64,000 nt of DNA. Origin: Streptomyces viridochromogenes. Its GTDB lineage: Bacteria; Actinomycetota; Actinomycetes; Streptomycetales; Streptomycetaceae. The position numbers and the translations under genes are program-made. Shown here piece by piece: positions 9,345-18,359 of this stretch. Location of the stretch: NCBI RefSeq assembly GCF_001270495.1, contig NZ_LGUR01000118.1:49642-113641 (forward strand), written 5' to 3'. The notes beneath the pieces are model-generated. The model searched no databases, was not told where the DNA came from, and worked only from the letters and a program-made list of their open reading frames with translations. How positions within the stretch are numbered: the first letter of the stretch is position 1; every line of letters starts with the position of its first letter.

Positions 9345-10169
9345 TCACCGGACGGCCGCCCGGCGGTACGCCCAGGTTGCGACGGCCAGCGAGACGACAC
9401 CGACCACCCCGCACACGGCGAGGTCACCCAGTACGAAGGCCCAGTCGGGGTGTGGTCCGAAGGTCCGCGCGAAGGCCTCCACGCCGTACGTCGAGGGCAG
9501 CAGATCCCGCGCGAACCGGACCACCTCGGGCATCCGGTCGGCCGGCAGCACGCCGAGCAGCAGAGCCGCGGACATCCCCAACTGGCCGAGCAGCGTGGCC
9601 AGTTCGGGCCGCGGCGCGAGCAGCCCGAGCGCGGCCCCGAGACCGGCGAGCGCGGCGCCCGCCAAGGGGATCACCGCGACGAGCACCCACAGATGCGTCA
9701 CCGGCAGCCCGAACAGCACGCACCCGAAGAGCGCCGTGACCACGGTCCCCGGCACGGTGAAGGAGGCGTACGCCCCCGCCGCCCCCAGCACCACCGCGGC
9801 GGGCGGCACCGGCAGCGTGGCGTAGTGGTCGAGCCCGCCGCTGGCCCGCAGCTGCCCGAAGTACTGCGCGAGCAGGTTCAGCGCGACGAAGGCCACGACG
9901 AGCACCGACGATCCGGCCACCACGGCCTGCGCCTCGGCCCCGCCGTCCACGACCCCGCGCATCAGGACCATGATCCCGATCGACTGGAAGGTCGCCACGA
10001 ACAGCAGCGGGATGCGCGCGACCCGGGCACGGGACAGCTGCGCCCGGTACACGGCGCACAGCGACGGCCACAGCCGCGCCCGCGGCCCGAGCTCGGCCTC
10101 GGCCGGGCGGGCCGACTCGTCCACGGCCAGGGCGCTGCCCGGCAGAACCTCGGCGGGTACGACACTCAC
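9345..10169 (-). CDS. ABC-2 type transporter permease
   Basis: 274 residues from GTG 10169 (GGGAG about 9 nt upstream), with six hydrophobic segments after a cytoplasmic N-terminus of about 50 residues. The pattern, the segment ALNLLAQYFGQLRASGGLDHYATLPV between the second and third helices, and the segment ADRMPEVVRFARDLLPSTYGVEAF before the last helix are typical of ABC-2 exporters. The partner ATPase lies immediately upstream on the same strand, so the pair forms a simple two-gene exporter. The substrate cannot be deduced. Confidence 0.88.
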   Translation of the reverse strand: MSVVPAEVLPGSALAVDESARPAEAELGPRARLWPSLCAVYRAQLSRARVARIPLLFVATFQSIGIMVLMRGVVDGGAEAQAVVAGSSVLVVAFVALNLLAQYFGQLRASGGLDHYATLPVPPAAVVLGAAGAYASFTVPGTVVTALFGCVLFGLPVTHLWVLVAVIPLAGAALAGLGAALGLLAPRPELATLLGQLGMSAALLLGVLPADRMPEVVRFARDLLPSTYGVEAFARTFGPHPDWAFVLGDLAVCGVVGVVSLAVATWAYRRAAVR

Positions 10170-10242
10170 GTGACGCTGCTCCCTTTCACACGGGGGTTCA
10201 CTGGCGAGGTGGCCCTGCTCCGTCCGGTGGCCCTGTTCCGCA

Positions 10243-10269
10243 CGGATACGGATACGAATACGGAAACGA
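10243..10269. repeat. Micro-repeat of CGGATA-like hexamers
   Basis: Between the ABC ATPase and permease genes lies an array of at least four hexamer units (CGGATA, CGGATA, CGAATA, CGGAAA) in the 112-bp gap. The unusually AT-rich units stand out against the GC-rich surroundings. No coding sense and no obvious hairpin; it may be a slippage product or a spacer setting the relative expression of the two genes. Confidence 0.5.
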
Positions 10270-10281
10270 CAGTCTGCCTGC

Positions 10282-11301
10282 TCAAGCCTTCACCAGCCCC
10301 TGCTGTGCGGCCCCGCCCAGCGCCAGGTAGACGTCCTCCAGGCTCGGCGTGGCGAGTGTGAAGTCGTCCAGCGCGGCGAAGGCGGCCCCGCCGGTGACCG
10401 TGGCGACGACCGCGCGGGCCTCCTCGGGGGCGAGCCGCAACGTCCAGCGCCGCCCGGACTCCACGACCCGGTCCTGGAGCGCGGCGACCTCGGGCACCTC
10501 CAGGGGAGCCCGGTCCCGCCACAGCAGCTCGACCCGTACCTCGCCCGCGACCCGCTCCTTGAGCCCGGACGGCGTGTCACAGGCGATGACGCGGCCGCGG
10601 TCGAGCACCGCGACCCGGTCGAGCACGGTCTCGGCCTCGATGACGTTGTGGGTGACGAGCAGCACGGTCGTCGCGCGTTCGGCCCGCCGCCGGTCCACGG
10701 CCGACCACACGGCCCGCCGGGCCACCGGGTCCATCGCGGTGGTCGGCTCGTCGAGCACGAGCAGCGGCCGCTCCCCGACCAGCGCGGCGGCGAAGCAGGC
10801 CAGCCGCCGCTGCCCGCCGGACAGTTTCTTGATCGGCCGCCCGGCGAGCGGCCCGAGGCCCAGCTCGTCGAGGACGGCGTCCCGTTCGGCCCGCGCCTGC
10901 CGCACGTCCAGTCCGCGCAGCCGCCCCGTCGTCTCGGCGGCCAGCGAGACCGTCAGTTCGTCGAGGGCGGTCGACTCCTGGCCGAGGTAGGCGAGGATCC
11001 GAGCGGCCCGCTCCGGGTGCCGCACGATGTCGTGCCCGAGGATCTCCACGCTGCCGCGATCGGGTCGCATCAGCCCGGTGAGCTGTCGTACGAGGGTCGT
11101 CTTGCCGGCTCCGTTCGGGCCGAGCAGCCCGAAGATCTCGCCGCGCCGGATGTCCAGGCGTACGTCGTCGGTGGCCCGCACCTCGGGCGTGCCGGGCGCT
11201 CCGCGCCGCCCTCGGACGGCCGGGTAGGTCTTGGTCAGCCCGCGCACCGCGCACACGACATCACCACTGTGCCGAAGTGCCTGTGCCGCGCGCGTACTCA
11301 C
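10282..11301 (-). CDS. ABC transporter ATP-binding protein
   Basis: 339 residues from GTG 11301 (upstream in-frame starts give residues unlike the family). All catalytic motifs are intact: Walker A GPNGAGKTT, Q-loop in YLGQEST, signature LSGGQRR, Walker B LLVLDEPTT and the switch His in LLVTHNV. The last 90 residues form the C-terminal extension common in drug and lantibiotic exporters (CcmA/NatA type). It energises the permease encoded by the next gene (9345-10169). Chromosomal context gives no hint of substrate. Confidence 0.93.
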   Translation of the reverse strand: MSTRAAQALRHSGDVVCAVRGLTKTYPAVRGRRGAPGTPEVRATDDVRLDIRRGEIFGLLGPNGAGKTTLVRQLTGLMRPDRGSVEILGHDIVRHPERAARILAYLGQESTALDELTVSLAAETTGRLRGLDVRQARAERDAVLDELGLGPLAGRPIKKLSGGQRRLACFAAALVGERPLLVLDEPTTAMDPVARRAVWSAVDRRRAERATTVLLVTHNVIEAETVLDRVAVLDRGRVIACDTPSGLKERVAGEVRVELLWRDRAPLEVPEVAALQDRVVESGRRWTLRLAPEEARAVVATVTGGAAFAALDDFTLATPSLEDVYLALGGAAQQGLVKA

Positions 11302-11470
11302 AAGGGACGAGCCTAAGGGGTCCGGAACCCCGATCCGCCCTCGGGGCGGCCAGTCGCCACAAACCGCCGGCTCGCCGCCCGAAATCCACCGGCCGTCATA
11401 AATCCGCCGCAACGCCGCTCAACCCCGGCGGCGGGGCCGGCCGTGCCGGATTCACCGCCTCCCGTGCGGC

Positions 11471-12697
11471 TCACTCACCGGCAGGCGCGTGCTCCGCGGC
11501 CGTCCGCACGTCGATCTCCCGCCAGAACCCGGCCCGGATCGCGTACCGGTCGTGCTCGTCGATCTGGTCGTCCTTGTGCGCGAGCAGCCCGAACCGGGCC
11601 GCGTACCTGAGCAGCTCCCCGTCGATCCGGTGCGGGATCCGCGGATACATGCCGGACAGCTTGTGCAGATGGCTCTGCTCGCCGAGCCGCGCCATCCACC
11701 GCCGTGCGAAGACCTGTCCCACCTCGTACGGATCGCCGCCGACCGTGGTGATGTCCTCCTCCCGGTCGGCCCAGCGCTGCTCCGCGGTGGTCAGCTGCGC
11801 GAGCGTCGGCATCGAGGCGACGTCGGGCGACTCGGCCGCGACGCCGGGCCGGTCGACCCAGCCCTTGTCGGAGGACCAGCGCAGGGTCGCGCTCGTCGGG
11901 TTCTGGGCGGGCGGCACACCGGGCGCGCGCAGGGCGGCGAGGTCCTTCGGCGTGGGCACGCCCTTGGGTGCCGGCACCCGCTCCTGGGTGCCGTTCTCCG
12001 AGGCGGTGGCCGGGGCGTGTTCGCTCTCCTCGACGGTCCGCTCGGCCGTCGCGCCGAGCGCGGAGTCGGGCAGCGGCGCGGACAGGATCGCGGCGATCTC
12101 GGGCCGGGGCGCGGGCGGCGGCGCGCACACGCCGGTGAGTTCCTTGGCACGTACGGCCTTGGTGATCCACGTACGGTCGAGCACGCGCCGCTCGTCGGCC
12201 TCGGCGACCAGGTCCTCGGACTGGTTGTAGTCGCCGTCGGCGGCCTGTACGGCCCACAGGTGTACGGCGACTCCGTGCTCCTTGGCCGCCATCATCCCCG
12301 GCAGCAGATCGCCGTCGCCGGTGACCAGGACGATGTCGGAGCAGGCGCGGTTGCGGGCCAACTCGGTGAGCTCGGCGTGCATCGCGGCGTCCACGCCCTT
12401 CTGCGCCCAGCGGCCGTCGCTTCTGGTCAGGGCACCGAGCCGGACGGTGACCCGGGGCATCACACGCAGCCTGCGGTGCTCGGGCTGCGGGACGCGGTCG
12501 GGGGCGCCGTCGAACCAGTAGATGCGCAGCAGGGGCCGTTCCGTGTCGGACTCGGCGCGCTCGCGCAACCCCTGGATGAGGGCGGTGTGATCGACGGTGA
12601 TCCGGGACCGGGAGGGTTCCCCGGCGAGCAGGCTGGCGGCGGCCCCCAGCAGATACCCGGCGTCCACCAGGACGATGCAGCGGTCCACACGACTCAC
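11471..12697 (-). CDS. NYN-domain (PIN-like) putative ribonuclease
   Basis: 408 residues from GTG 12697 (GGAAAGAGG just upstream). Residues about 5-190 form an NYN/PIN-like nuclease fold: the first acidic residue is D12 in CIVLVDAGYLL, the second is in QKGVDAAMHAEL, and the third and fourth are in VLVTGDGDLLPGM. Such proteins cleave RNA with metal ions, though activity here is not proven. A linker of about 120 residues, rich in Pro, Ala and Thr, joins a conserved helical C-terminal domain (about 285-400) with the segment WMARLGEQSHLHKLSGMYPRIP. No antitoxin-like partner is adjacent, so a housekeeping RNA role is more likely than a toxin. Confidence 0.85.
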   Translation of the reverse strand: MSRVDRCIVLVDAGYLLGAAASLLAGEPSRSRITVDHTALIQGLRERAESDTERPLLRIYWFDGAPDRVPQPEHRRLRVMPRVTVRLGALTRSDGRWAQKGVDAAMHAELTELARNRACSDIVLVTGDGDLLPGMMAAKEHGVAVHLWAVQAADGDYNQSEDLVAEADERRVLDRTWITKAVRAKELTGVCAPPPAPRPEIAAILSAPLPDSALGATAERTVEESEHAPATASENGTQERVPAPKGVPTPKDLAALRAPGVPPAQNPTSATLRWSSDKGWVDRPGVAAESPDVASMPTLAQLTTAEQRWADREEDITTVGGDPYEVGQVFARRWMARLGEQSHLHKLSGMYPRIPHRIDGELLRYAARFGLLAHKDDQIDEHDRYAIRAGFWREIDVRTAAEHAPAGE

Positions 12698-12934
12698 CCT
12701 CTTTCCGGGAGGTTTGCTTTGGGCTTCCTTCGAGTCTGCCCGACCACGCGGGGGTTAACGGGGCGAACTCGATCTTCGGCGTGGCGTTTCGGGGCATCGG
12801 ATCCACGCGCGCCTCGCCTCACGCCCCGACAACCGCTGTTACACACGGTAATTATCCGAAATGCGTTCTTTGTAAGCCTATGTGAATCTGATCCCGGCCC
12901 TGGCCCCTAGATCCCCCACAGGAGGCAGATCACC

Positions 12935-13099
12935 ATGGCCAAGAACAAGAAGCAGGACCGGAAGCAGCCGCAGTCCGAGCGTGGTCAGCAGGAGGCTCAG
13001 CAGTCCTCGATGGAGACGCAGACCGAACAGCGCATCGCACAGGTGACCCCGGGCGACATGGCCCGCAAGGGTCGACAGAAGCGCTTCGGCCACAACTGA
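12935..13099 (+). CDS. Small highly charged conserved protein
   Basis: A 54-codon gene starting with ATG 12935 and preceded by AGGAGG about 9 nt upstream, an excellent Shine-Dalgarno. The product starts MAKNKKQDRKQPQSERGQQ, is rich in Lys, Arg, Gln and Glu, has no Cys or Trp, and should be soluble and largely disordered. It is followed 38 bp later by a strong hairpin terminator, so it looks like a complete one-gene unit. I recognise no family. The strong RBS and terminator support expression. Confidence 0.8.
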   Translation: MAKNKKQDRKQPQSERGQQEAQQSSMETQTEQRIAQVTPGDMARKGRQKRFGHN

Positions 13100-13137
13100 C
13101 ATCTGCATAACGGGTTGTTGAGACCCAGGCACAGGTA

Positions 13138-13170
13138 GAGGGGCGCACCCCCGTGCGGGGTGCGCCCCTC
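13138..13170. terminator. Bidirectional hairpin between the 54-aa gene and dnaE
   Basis: GAGGGGCGCACCCC and GGGGTGCGCCCCTC form a perfect 14-bp stem with a 5-nt loop (CGTGC). It lies between the plus-strand small gene (ends 13099) and the minus-strand dnaE (ends 13189), so it can stop transcription from both sides. Confidence 0.9.
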
Positions 13171-13188
13171 TCATGTCGTATGTGCCGC

Positions 13189-16100
13189 TCAGCCCGCCAG
13201 GCAGGACGGCCCGAGCAGCACCTTCAGGTCGCCGAACAGTGCCGGGTCGGGCTTCACCCGGTGCCGGTCCAGCCGGAGCACCGTCGTCTTGGTCGGGCCC
13301 TGGAGCTTGATGCGGACCTCGCTGTCGCCCTTGTGGTGGCTGAGGATCTCGCCGAGGCGGTTGACCATCGGCGGGGTGACCCTGGTGGCCGGGATGGTGA
13401 GGACCACGGGTGCGTTGGTGCCCGCGTTCGACAGGTCGGGGACCTGGAGTTCCATCGCGACCAGCCGCGGCACGTCCTCGCGCTTGTCGAGGCGGCCCTT
13501 GACGAACACGACGGCGTCCTCGACGAGTTGGGTCGACACGAGCTGGTACGTCGCCGGGAAGAACATGCACTCGATGGAACCGGCGAGGTCCTCGACGGTG
13601 GCGATCGCCCAGGCGTTGCCCTGCTTGGTCATCTTGCGCTGGAGGCCCGAGATGATGCCGCCGATGGTCACCACGGCCCCGTCGGAGTGCTCGCCGCCCG
13701 TCAGCTGGGCGATGCCCGCGTCGGCCTTGTCGGACAGCACGTGCTCCAGGCCGAAGAGGGGGTGGTCGGAGACGTACAGACCGAGCATCTCCCGCTCCTG
13801 GGCGAGCAGATAGGTCTTGTCCCACTCCTCGTCGGTGAACTGCACATCGAGTCCGAAGCCGGGCTCGTCGCTCTCCTCCTCACCCATGCCGCCGAAGAGG
13901 TCGAACTGGCCCTCGGCCTCCTTGCGCTTGACCGCGACCACGTTGTCGATCATCGGCTCGAAGTGCGCGGTGAGGCCCTTGCGGGTGTGCCCCAGCGTGT
14001 CGAACGCGCCCGCCTTGATCAGCGACTCGGTGGTGCGCTTGTTGCAGGCGACCGCCTCGACCTTGTCGAGATAGTCGGGGAAGGAGGCGTACTTGCCCTT
14101 GGCCTTACGGCTCTTGATGATCGACTCGACCACGTTCGTGCCGACGTTGCGCACGGCCTCCAGGCCGAAGAGGATCACGTCGTCGCCCTGGGCGGCGAAG
14201 TTGTGCACCGACTCGTTGACGTTCGGCGGGAGCACCTTGATGCCCATGCGGCGGCACTCGTTGAGATAGACCGCCGACTTGTCCTTGTCGTCCTTGACGG
14301 AGGTCAGCAGGGCGGCCATGTACTCGGCGGGGTGGTTCGCCTTGAGGTAGGCGGTCCAGTACGACACCAGGCCGTACGCGGCGGAGTGCGCCTTGTTGAA
14401 CGCGTAGCCGGCGAACGGGACCAGCACGTCCCACAGGGCCTGGATGGCCTCGTCGCTGTAGCCCTTGTCGCGGGCGCCCTTCTGGAAGAGGACGAAGTTC
14501 TTCGCCAGTTCGTCGGGCTTCTTCTTGCCCATCACGCGGCGGAGGATGTCGGCCTCGCCGAGCGAGTACCCGGCGATGATCTGGGCGGCCTTCTGCACCT
14601 GCTCCTGGTAGACGATCAGGCCGTAGGTGACGGCCAGGACCTCTTCGAGGGGCTCCTCCAGCTCCTTGTGGATCGGGGTGATCTCCTGGAGCTTGTTCTT
14701 GCGCAGGGCGTAGTTGGTGTGCGAGTCCATGCCCATCGGGCCCGGACGGTACAGCGCCGACACGGCGGAGATGTCTTCGAAGTTGTCGGGCTTCATCAGC
14801 CGCAGCAGCGAACGCATCGGACCGCCGTCGAACTGGAAGACGCCCAGGGTGTCGCCGCGCTGGAGGAGTTCGAAGGTCGTCGGGTCGTCGAGCGGCAGGG
14901 AGAGCAGGTCGAGGTCGATGCCCTTGTTGGACTTCACCATCTTGACGGCGTCGTCCATGATCGTCAGGTTGCGCAGGCCGAGGAAGTCCATCTTCAGCAG
15001 GCCGAGCGACTCGCACTGCGGGTAGTCCCACTGCGTGATGGTCACGCCGTCCGTATGCCGCACCCAGATCGGGGCGTGGTCGACGATGGGCTCGCTGGAC
15101 ATGATCACGCCGGCGGCGTGCACGCCCATCTGCCGTACCAGGCCCTCGACGCCCTTCGCGGTGTCGATGACCTTCTTGACGTCCGGCTCGTTCTCGTACA
15201 TCCCGCGGATCTCGCCCGCCTCGCTGTAGCGCGGGTGCGAGGGGTTGGTGATGCCGTCGAGGTCGATGCCCTTGCCGAGGACGTCGGCGGGCATCGCCTT
15301 GGTGAGGCGGTCGCCCATCGCGTACGGATAGCCCAGCACGCGCGCGGAGTCCTTGATGGCGTTCTTCGCCTTGATCTTGCCGTAGGTGCCGATCATGGCG
15401 ACCTTGTCGGCGCCGTACTTCTCCGTCACGTACCTGATCACCTCGACGCGCCTGCGCTCGTCGAAGTCGATGTCGACGTCGGGCATGGAGACGCGCTCGG
15501 GGTTGAGGAACCGCTCGAAGATCAGGCCGTGCGGGATCGGGTCGAGGTCGGTGATGCCCATGGCGTAGGCGACGATCGAGCCGGCCGCGGAGCCTCGGCC
15601 GGGGCCGACCGCGATGCCGTTGTTCTTGGCCCACATGATGAAGTCGGCGACGACGAGGAAGTAGCCCGGGAACCCCATCTGGATGATGACGTCCATCTCG
15701 TACTCGACCTGCTTCTGACGGTCCTCGGGGATGCCGCCGGGGAAGCGGCGCTCCATGCCGCGGCGCACCTCCTCCTTGAACCAGGTGACCTCGGTGAAGC
15801 CCTCGGGGATGTCGAACTTGGGCATGAGGTCGCGCTTCTCGAACATGCCGTCGGTGTCGACCATCTCGGCGACCAGGAGCGTGTTGGCGCAGCCCTCCTG
15901 CCAGGCGTCCGAGGAGTCGATGGCGTACATCTCGTCCGTGGACTTCAGGTAGTAGCCGGTGCCGTCGAACTTGAAGCGGTCCGGGTCGGAGAGGTTCTTG
16001 CCGGTCTGGATGCACAGCAGGGCGTCGTGTGCGGTCGCCTCGTGCGCGTACGTGTAGTGCGAGTCGTTGGTGACCAGCGGGGGGATGCCGAGCTTCTTGC

Positions 16101-16728
16101 CGATCTCCAGGAGGCCGTCGCGGACCCGGTGCTCGATCTCGATGCCGTGGTCCATCAGCTCCAGGAAGTAGCGGTCCTTGCCGAAAATGTCCTGGTAGTC
16201 GGCGGCCGCCTTCAGGGCCTCGTCGAACTGGCCGAGGCGCAGCCGGGTCTGGAGCTCGCCGGAGGGGCAGCCGGTGGAGGCGACGATCCCCTCGGACCAC
16301 TGGGAGATCGTCTCCTTGTCCATCCGGGGCCACTTCTGGAGCCAGCCCTCGGCGTAGGCGTCCGAGGACAGCCGGAAGAGGTTGTGCAGGCCCGTCTTGT
16401 TGACGGCCCACATCGTCTTGTGGGTGTAACCACCGGAACCGGAGACGTCGTCGCGCTTCTGGTGCGGCTGGCCCCACTGGATCTTGCGCTTGTTGCGCCG
16501 GGACTCGGGGGCGACATACGCCTCGATCCCGATGATCGGGGTGACTCCGGCCTTCTTCGCGCTGTGGAAGAAGTCGTACGCCCCGTGGAGGTTGCCGTGG
16601 TCGGACATGGCGATGTGCGTCATGCCCATCTCGTTGCAGGCATTGAACATGTCCTTGAGCCGCGCGGCACCGTCCAGCAGCGAGTACTGGGTGTGGACGT
16701 GCAGGTGCGTGAACGGCGGCTTTGACAC
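13189..16728 (-). CDS. dnaE: DNA polymerase III alpha subunit (replicative polymerase)
   Basis: 1179 residues from GTG 16728, with GGAGG 7 nt upstream. The main chromosomal replicase subunit. Domain order is as in DnaE1: N-terminal PHP domain (FTHLHVHTQYSLLDG, HIAMSDHGNLHG), polymerase palm with the catalytic acidic pair in SMPDVDIDFDERRR near residue 415, fingers and beta-binding regions with ALYRPGPMGMD, then helix-hairpin-helix and OB-fold domains in the last 300 residues. The PHP metal ligands look intact, as expected for actinobacterial DnaE1, where PHP provides proofreading (established for mycobacteria). Single gene with its own terminator, divergent from the DUF2252 gene. Confidence 0.97.
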   Translation of the reverse strand: MSKPPFTHLHVHTQYSLLDGAARLKDMFNACNEMGMTHIAMSDHGNLHGAYDFFHSAKKAGVTPIIGIEAYVAPESRRNKRKIQWGQPHQKRDDVSGSGGYTHKTMWAVNKTGLHNLFRLSSDAYAEGWLQKWPRMDKETISQWSEGIVASTGCPSGELQTRLRLGQFDEALKAAADYQDIFGKDRYFLELMDHGIEIEHRVRDGLLEIGKKLGIPPLVTNDSHYTYAHEATAHDALLCIQTGKNLSDPDRFKFDGTGYYLKSTDEMYAIDSSDAWQEGCANTLLVAEMVDTDGMFEKRDLMPKFDIPEGFTEVTWFKEEVRRGMERRFPGGIPEDRQKQVEYEMDVIIQMGFPGYFLVVADFIMWAKNNGIAVGPGRGSAAGSIVAYAMGITDLDPIPHGLIFERFLNPERVSMPDVDIDFDERRRVEVIRYVTEKYGADKVAMIGTYGKIKAKNAIKDSARVLGYPYAMGDRLTKAMPADVLGKGIDLDGITNPSHPRYSEAGEIRGMYENEPDVKKVIDTAKGVEGLVRQMGVHAAGVIMSSEPIVDHAPIWVRHTDGVTITQWDYPQCESLGLLKMDFLGLRNLTIMDDAVKMVKSNKGIDLDLLSLPLDDPTTFELLQRGDTLGVFQFDGGPMRSLLRLMKPDNFEDISAVSALYRPGPMGMDSHTNYALRKNKLQEITPIHKELEEPLEEVLAVTYGLIVYQEQVQKAAQIIAGYSLGEADILRRVMGKKKPDELAKNFVLFQKGARDKGYSDEAIQALWDVLVPFAGYAFNKAHSAAYGLVSYWTAYLKANHPAEYMAALLTSVKDDKDKSAVYLNECRRMGIKVLPPNVNESVHNFAAQGDDVILFGLEAVRNVGTNVVESIIKSRKAKGKYASFPDYLDKVEAVACNKRTTESLIKAGAFDTLGHTRKGLTAHFEPMIDNVVAVKRKEAEGQFDLFGGMGEEESDEPGFGLDVQFTDEEWDKTYLLAQEREMLGLYVSDHPLFGLEHVLSDKADAGIAQLTGGEHSDGAVVTIGGIISGLQRKMTKQGNAWAIATVEDLAGSIECMFFPATYQLVSTQLVEDAVVFVKGRLDKREDVPRLVAMELQVPDLSNAGTNAPVVLTIPATRVTPPMVNRLGEILSHHKGDSEVRIKLQGPTKTTVLRLDRHRVKPDPALFGDLKVLLGPSCLAG

Positions 16729-16929
16729 GGCTTGGCCTCCATGGAAAACGCTCGGTGACAGTCGGACGGACACTTCTGGGGACAGCGTCGAAGTCTATGC
16801 CTCGCCACTGACACTCGCGGGGCTCCCCCGCGTACCTTCACAGCGAGGGCCGCGGGCACTTTGCCGGGGGCCCGTCCGTTGGAGACGACAGAAACGCTGT
16901 CGTACACATGCACCAGGAGGCACCCAGCG

Positions 16930-18270
16930 ATGTCGGTCCCCCAGCTCAACGACGAGCAGCGCGGCGACGAGATCCTCGCCGTCTTCGACACCGCCTTCGG
17001 CGAGCTCCTGGCCGCCGACCCGGCCGCGTTCCGCGTGAAGTTCCGGAAGATGGCGGCCTCGGCCTTCGCGTTCTACCGCGGCACGGCGTGCCTCTTCTAC
17101 CACGACCTCACCGCGAACACCGGTTTCGGCTCCAAGCGGGGCGGCCCGTACCTCGACGAGCGCACCTCGCGCGTGTGGATCCACGGCGACCTGCACGCGG
17201 AGAACTTCGGCACGTACATGGACGCCAACGGCCGGCTGATCTTCAACGTCAACGACTTCGACGAGGCATACGTCGGCCCCTTCACCTGGGACCTCCAGCG
17301 CTTCTCCACCTCCATCGCCCTCATCGGCTACGCCAAGGCACTCGGCGACGAGCAGATCGCCGAGCTGGTGCGGATCTACGCGGGCGCCTACCGGCAGCGC
17401 GTGCACGCCCTGGCGACCGGCGCCAAGAGCGACGAGGTGCCTCCCTTCACCCTGGACACCGCCCAGGGCCCGCTGCTGGACGCGCTGCGCGACGCCCGCG
17501 CGCTCACCCGCTTCGGGCTGCTGGAGTCGATGACCGAGATCCGTGACTTCGAGCGCCGCTTCGCCGGGGGCGGCGGCTCCATCGAGCTGGACGCGGCCAC
17601 TCGCTACAAGGTGCTCGCGGCCTTCGACGGCTATCTGGAGACGCTGCCCGACGCCTCGCTGGCCCGCCCGGACTCGTACCGGGTGAAGGACGTGGTCGGC
17701 CGCCGCGGCATCGGCATCGGGTCGGCCGGGCTGCCGTCGTACAACATCCTGCTGGAGGGCCACACCGACGCCCTCGAGAACGACGTCGTGATCTACATCA
17801 AGCAGGCCCAGACCCCGGCCGTCTCCCGGCACATCACGGACCAGGCGCTGCGCGACTACTTCCAGCACGAGGGGCACCGCACGGTGATCTCCCAGCGCGC
17901 CCTCCAGGCCAACGCCGACCCCTGGCTGGGCTGGACCGAGCTCGACGGCGCGGGCCAGCTGGTCGCCGAGGTCTCGCCGTACGCGGTGGACCTGGACTGG
18001 GGCGACATCGACGACCCGGAGGAGATCGCGGCGGTCGTCGCCGACCTCGGCCGGGCCACGGCCACGATGCACGCGGCGGCGGACGACACCTCCGGCGAGT
18101 CCCTGGTGCCGTTCTCCACCGAGCGCGCCATCGACGCGGCGATCGCGGCCGACGAGGAGGGCTTCGCGGAGCTCCTGGTCGACTTCGCTCACGGCTACGG
18201 GGCACGCGCGCGGGCCGACCACCAGATCTTCGTGGACCTGTTCCGCAACGGCCGGATTCCGGGTCTGTGA
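16930..18270 (+). CDS. DUF2252 protein (kinase-like fold)
   Basis: 446 residues from ATG 16930, with AGGAGG about 9 nt upstream. The DUF2252 family is widespread in actinobacteria and predicted to adopt a protein-kinase/phosphotransferase-like fold. Family blocks seen are FYRGTACLFYHDL, VWIHGDLHAENFGTY (resembling the HGD catalytic loop of aminoglycoside-kinase folds), FNVNDFDEAYVGPFTWDLQR (metal-binding DFD-like) and the C-terminal FAHGYGARARADHQIF. The order of these blocks suggests an ATP-dependent activity, but no substrate is known. Divergent from dnaE. Confidence 0.9.
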   Translation: MSVPQLNDEQRGDEILAVFDTAFGELLAADPAAFRVKFRKMAASAFAFYRGTACLFYHDLTANTGFGSKRGGPYLDERTSRVWIHGDLHAENFGTYMDANGRLIFNVNDFDEAYVGPFTWDLQRFSTSIALIGYAKALGDEQIAELVRIYAGAYRQRVHALATGAKSDEVPPFTLDTAQGPLLDALRDARALTRFGLLESMTEIRDFERRFAGGGGSIELDAATRYKVLAAFDGYLETLPDASLARPDSYRVKDVVGRRGIGIGSAGLPSYNILLEGHTDALENDVVIYIKQAQTPAVSRHITDQALRDYFQHEGHRTVISQRALQANADPWLGWTELDGAGQLVAEVSPYAVDLDWGDIDDPEEIAAVVADLGRATATMHAAADDTSGESLVPFSTERAIDAAIAADEEGFAELLVDFAHGYGARARADHQIFVDLFRNGRIPGL

Positions 18271-18359
18271 CGGAACGGTCGCTCACCGGCGCTCCTCAGC
18301 CACTCACCGGCACCCTTTAGGGGTCTTTTACAGGACCACGTGACACACTCTCCTCCGCT

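Noticed and set aside
13153..16725. Long open frame on the plus strand opposite dnaE
   Set aside because: It mirrors the codon bias of dnaE (GC-rich third positions), has no domain and no RBS; a shadow of the real gene.
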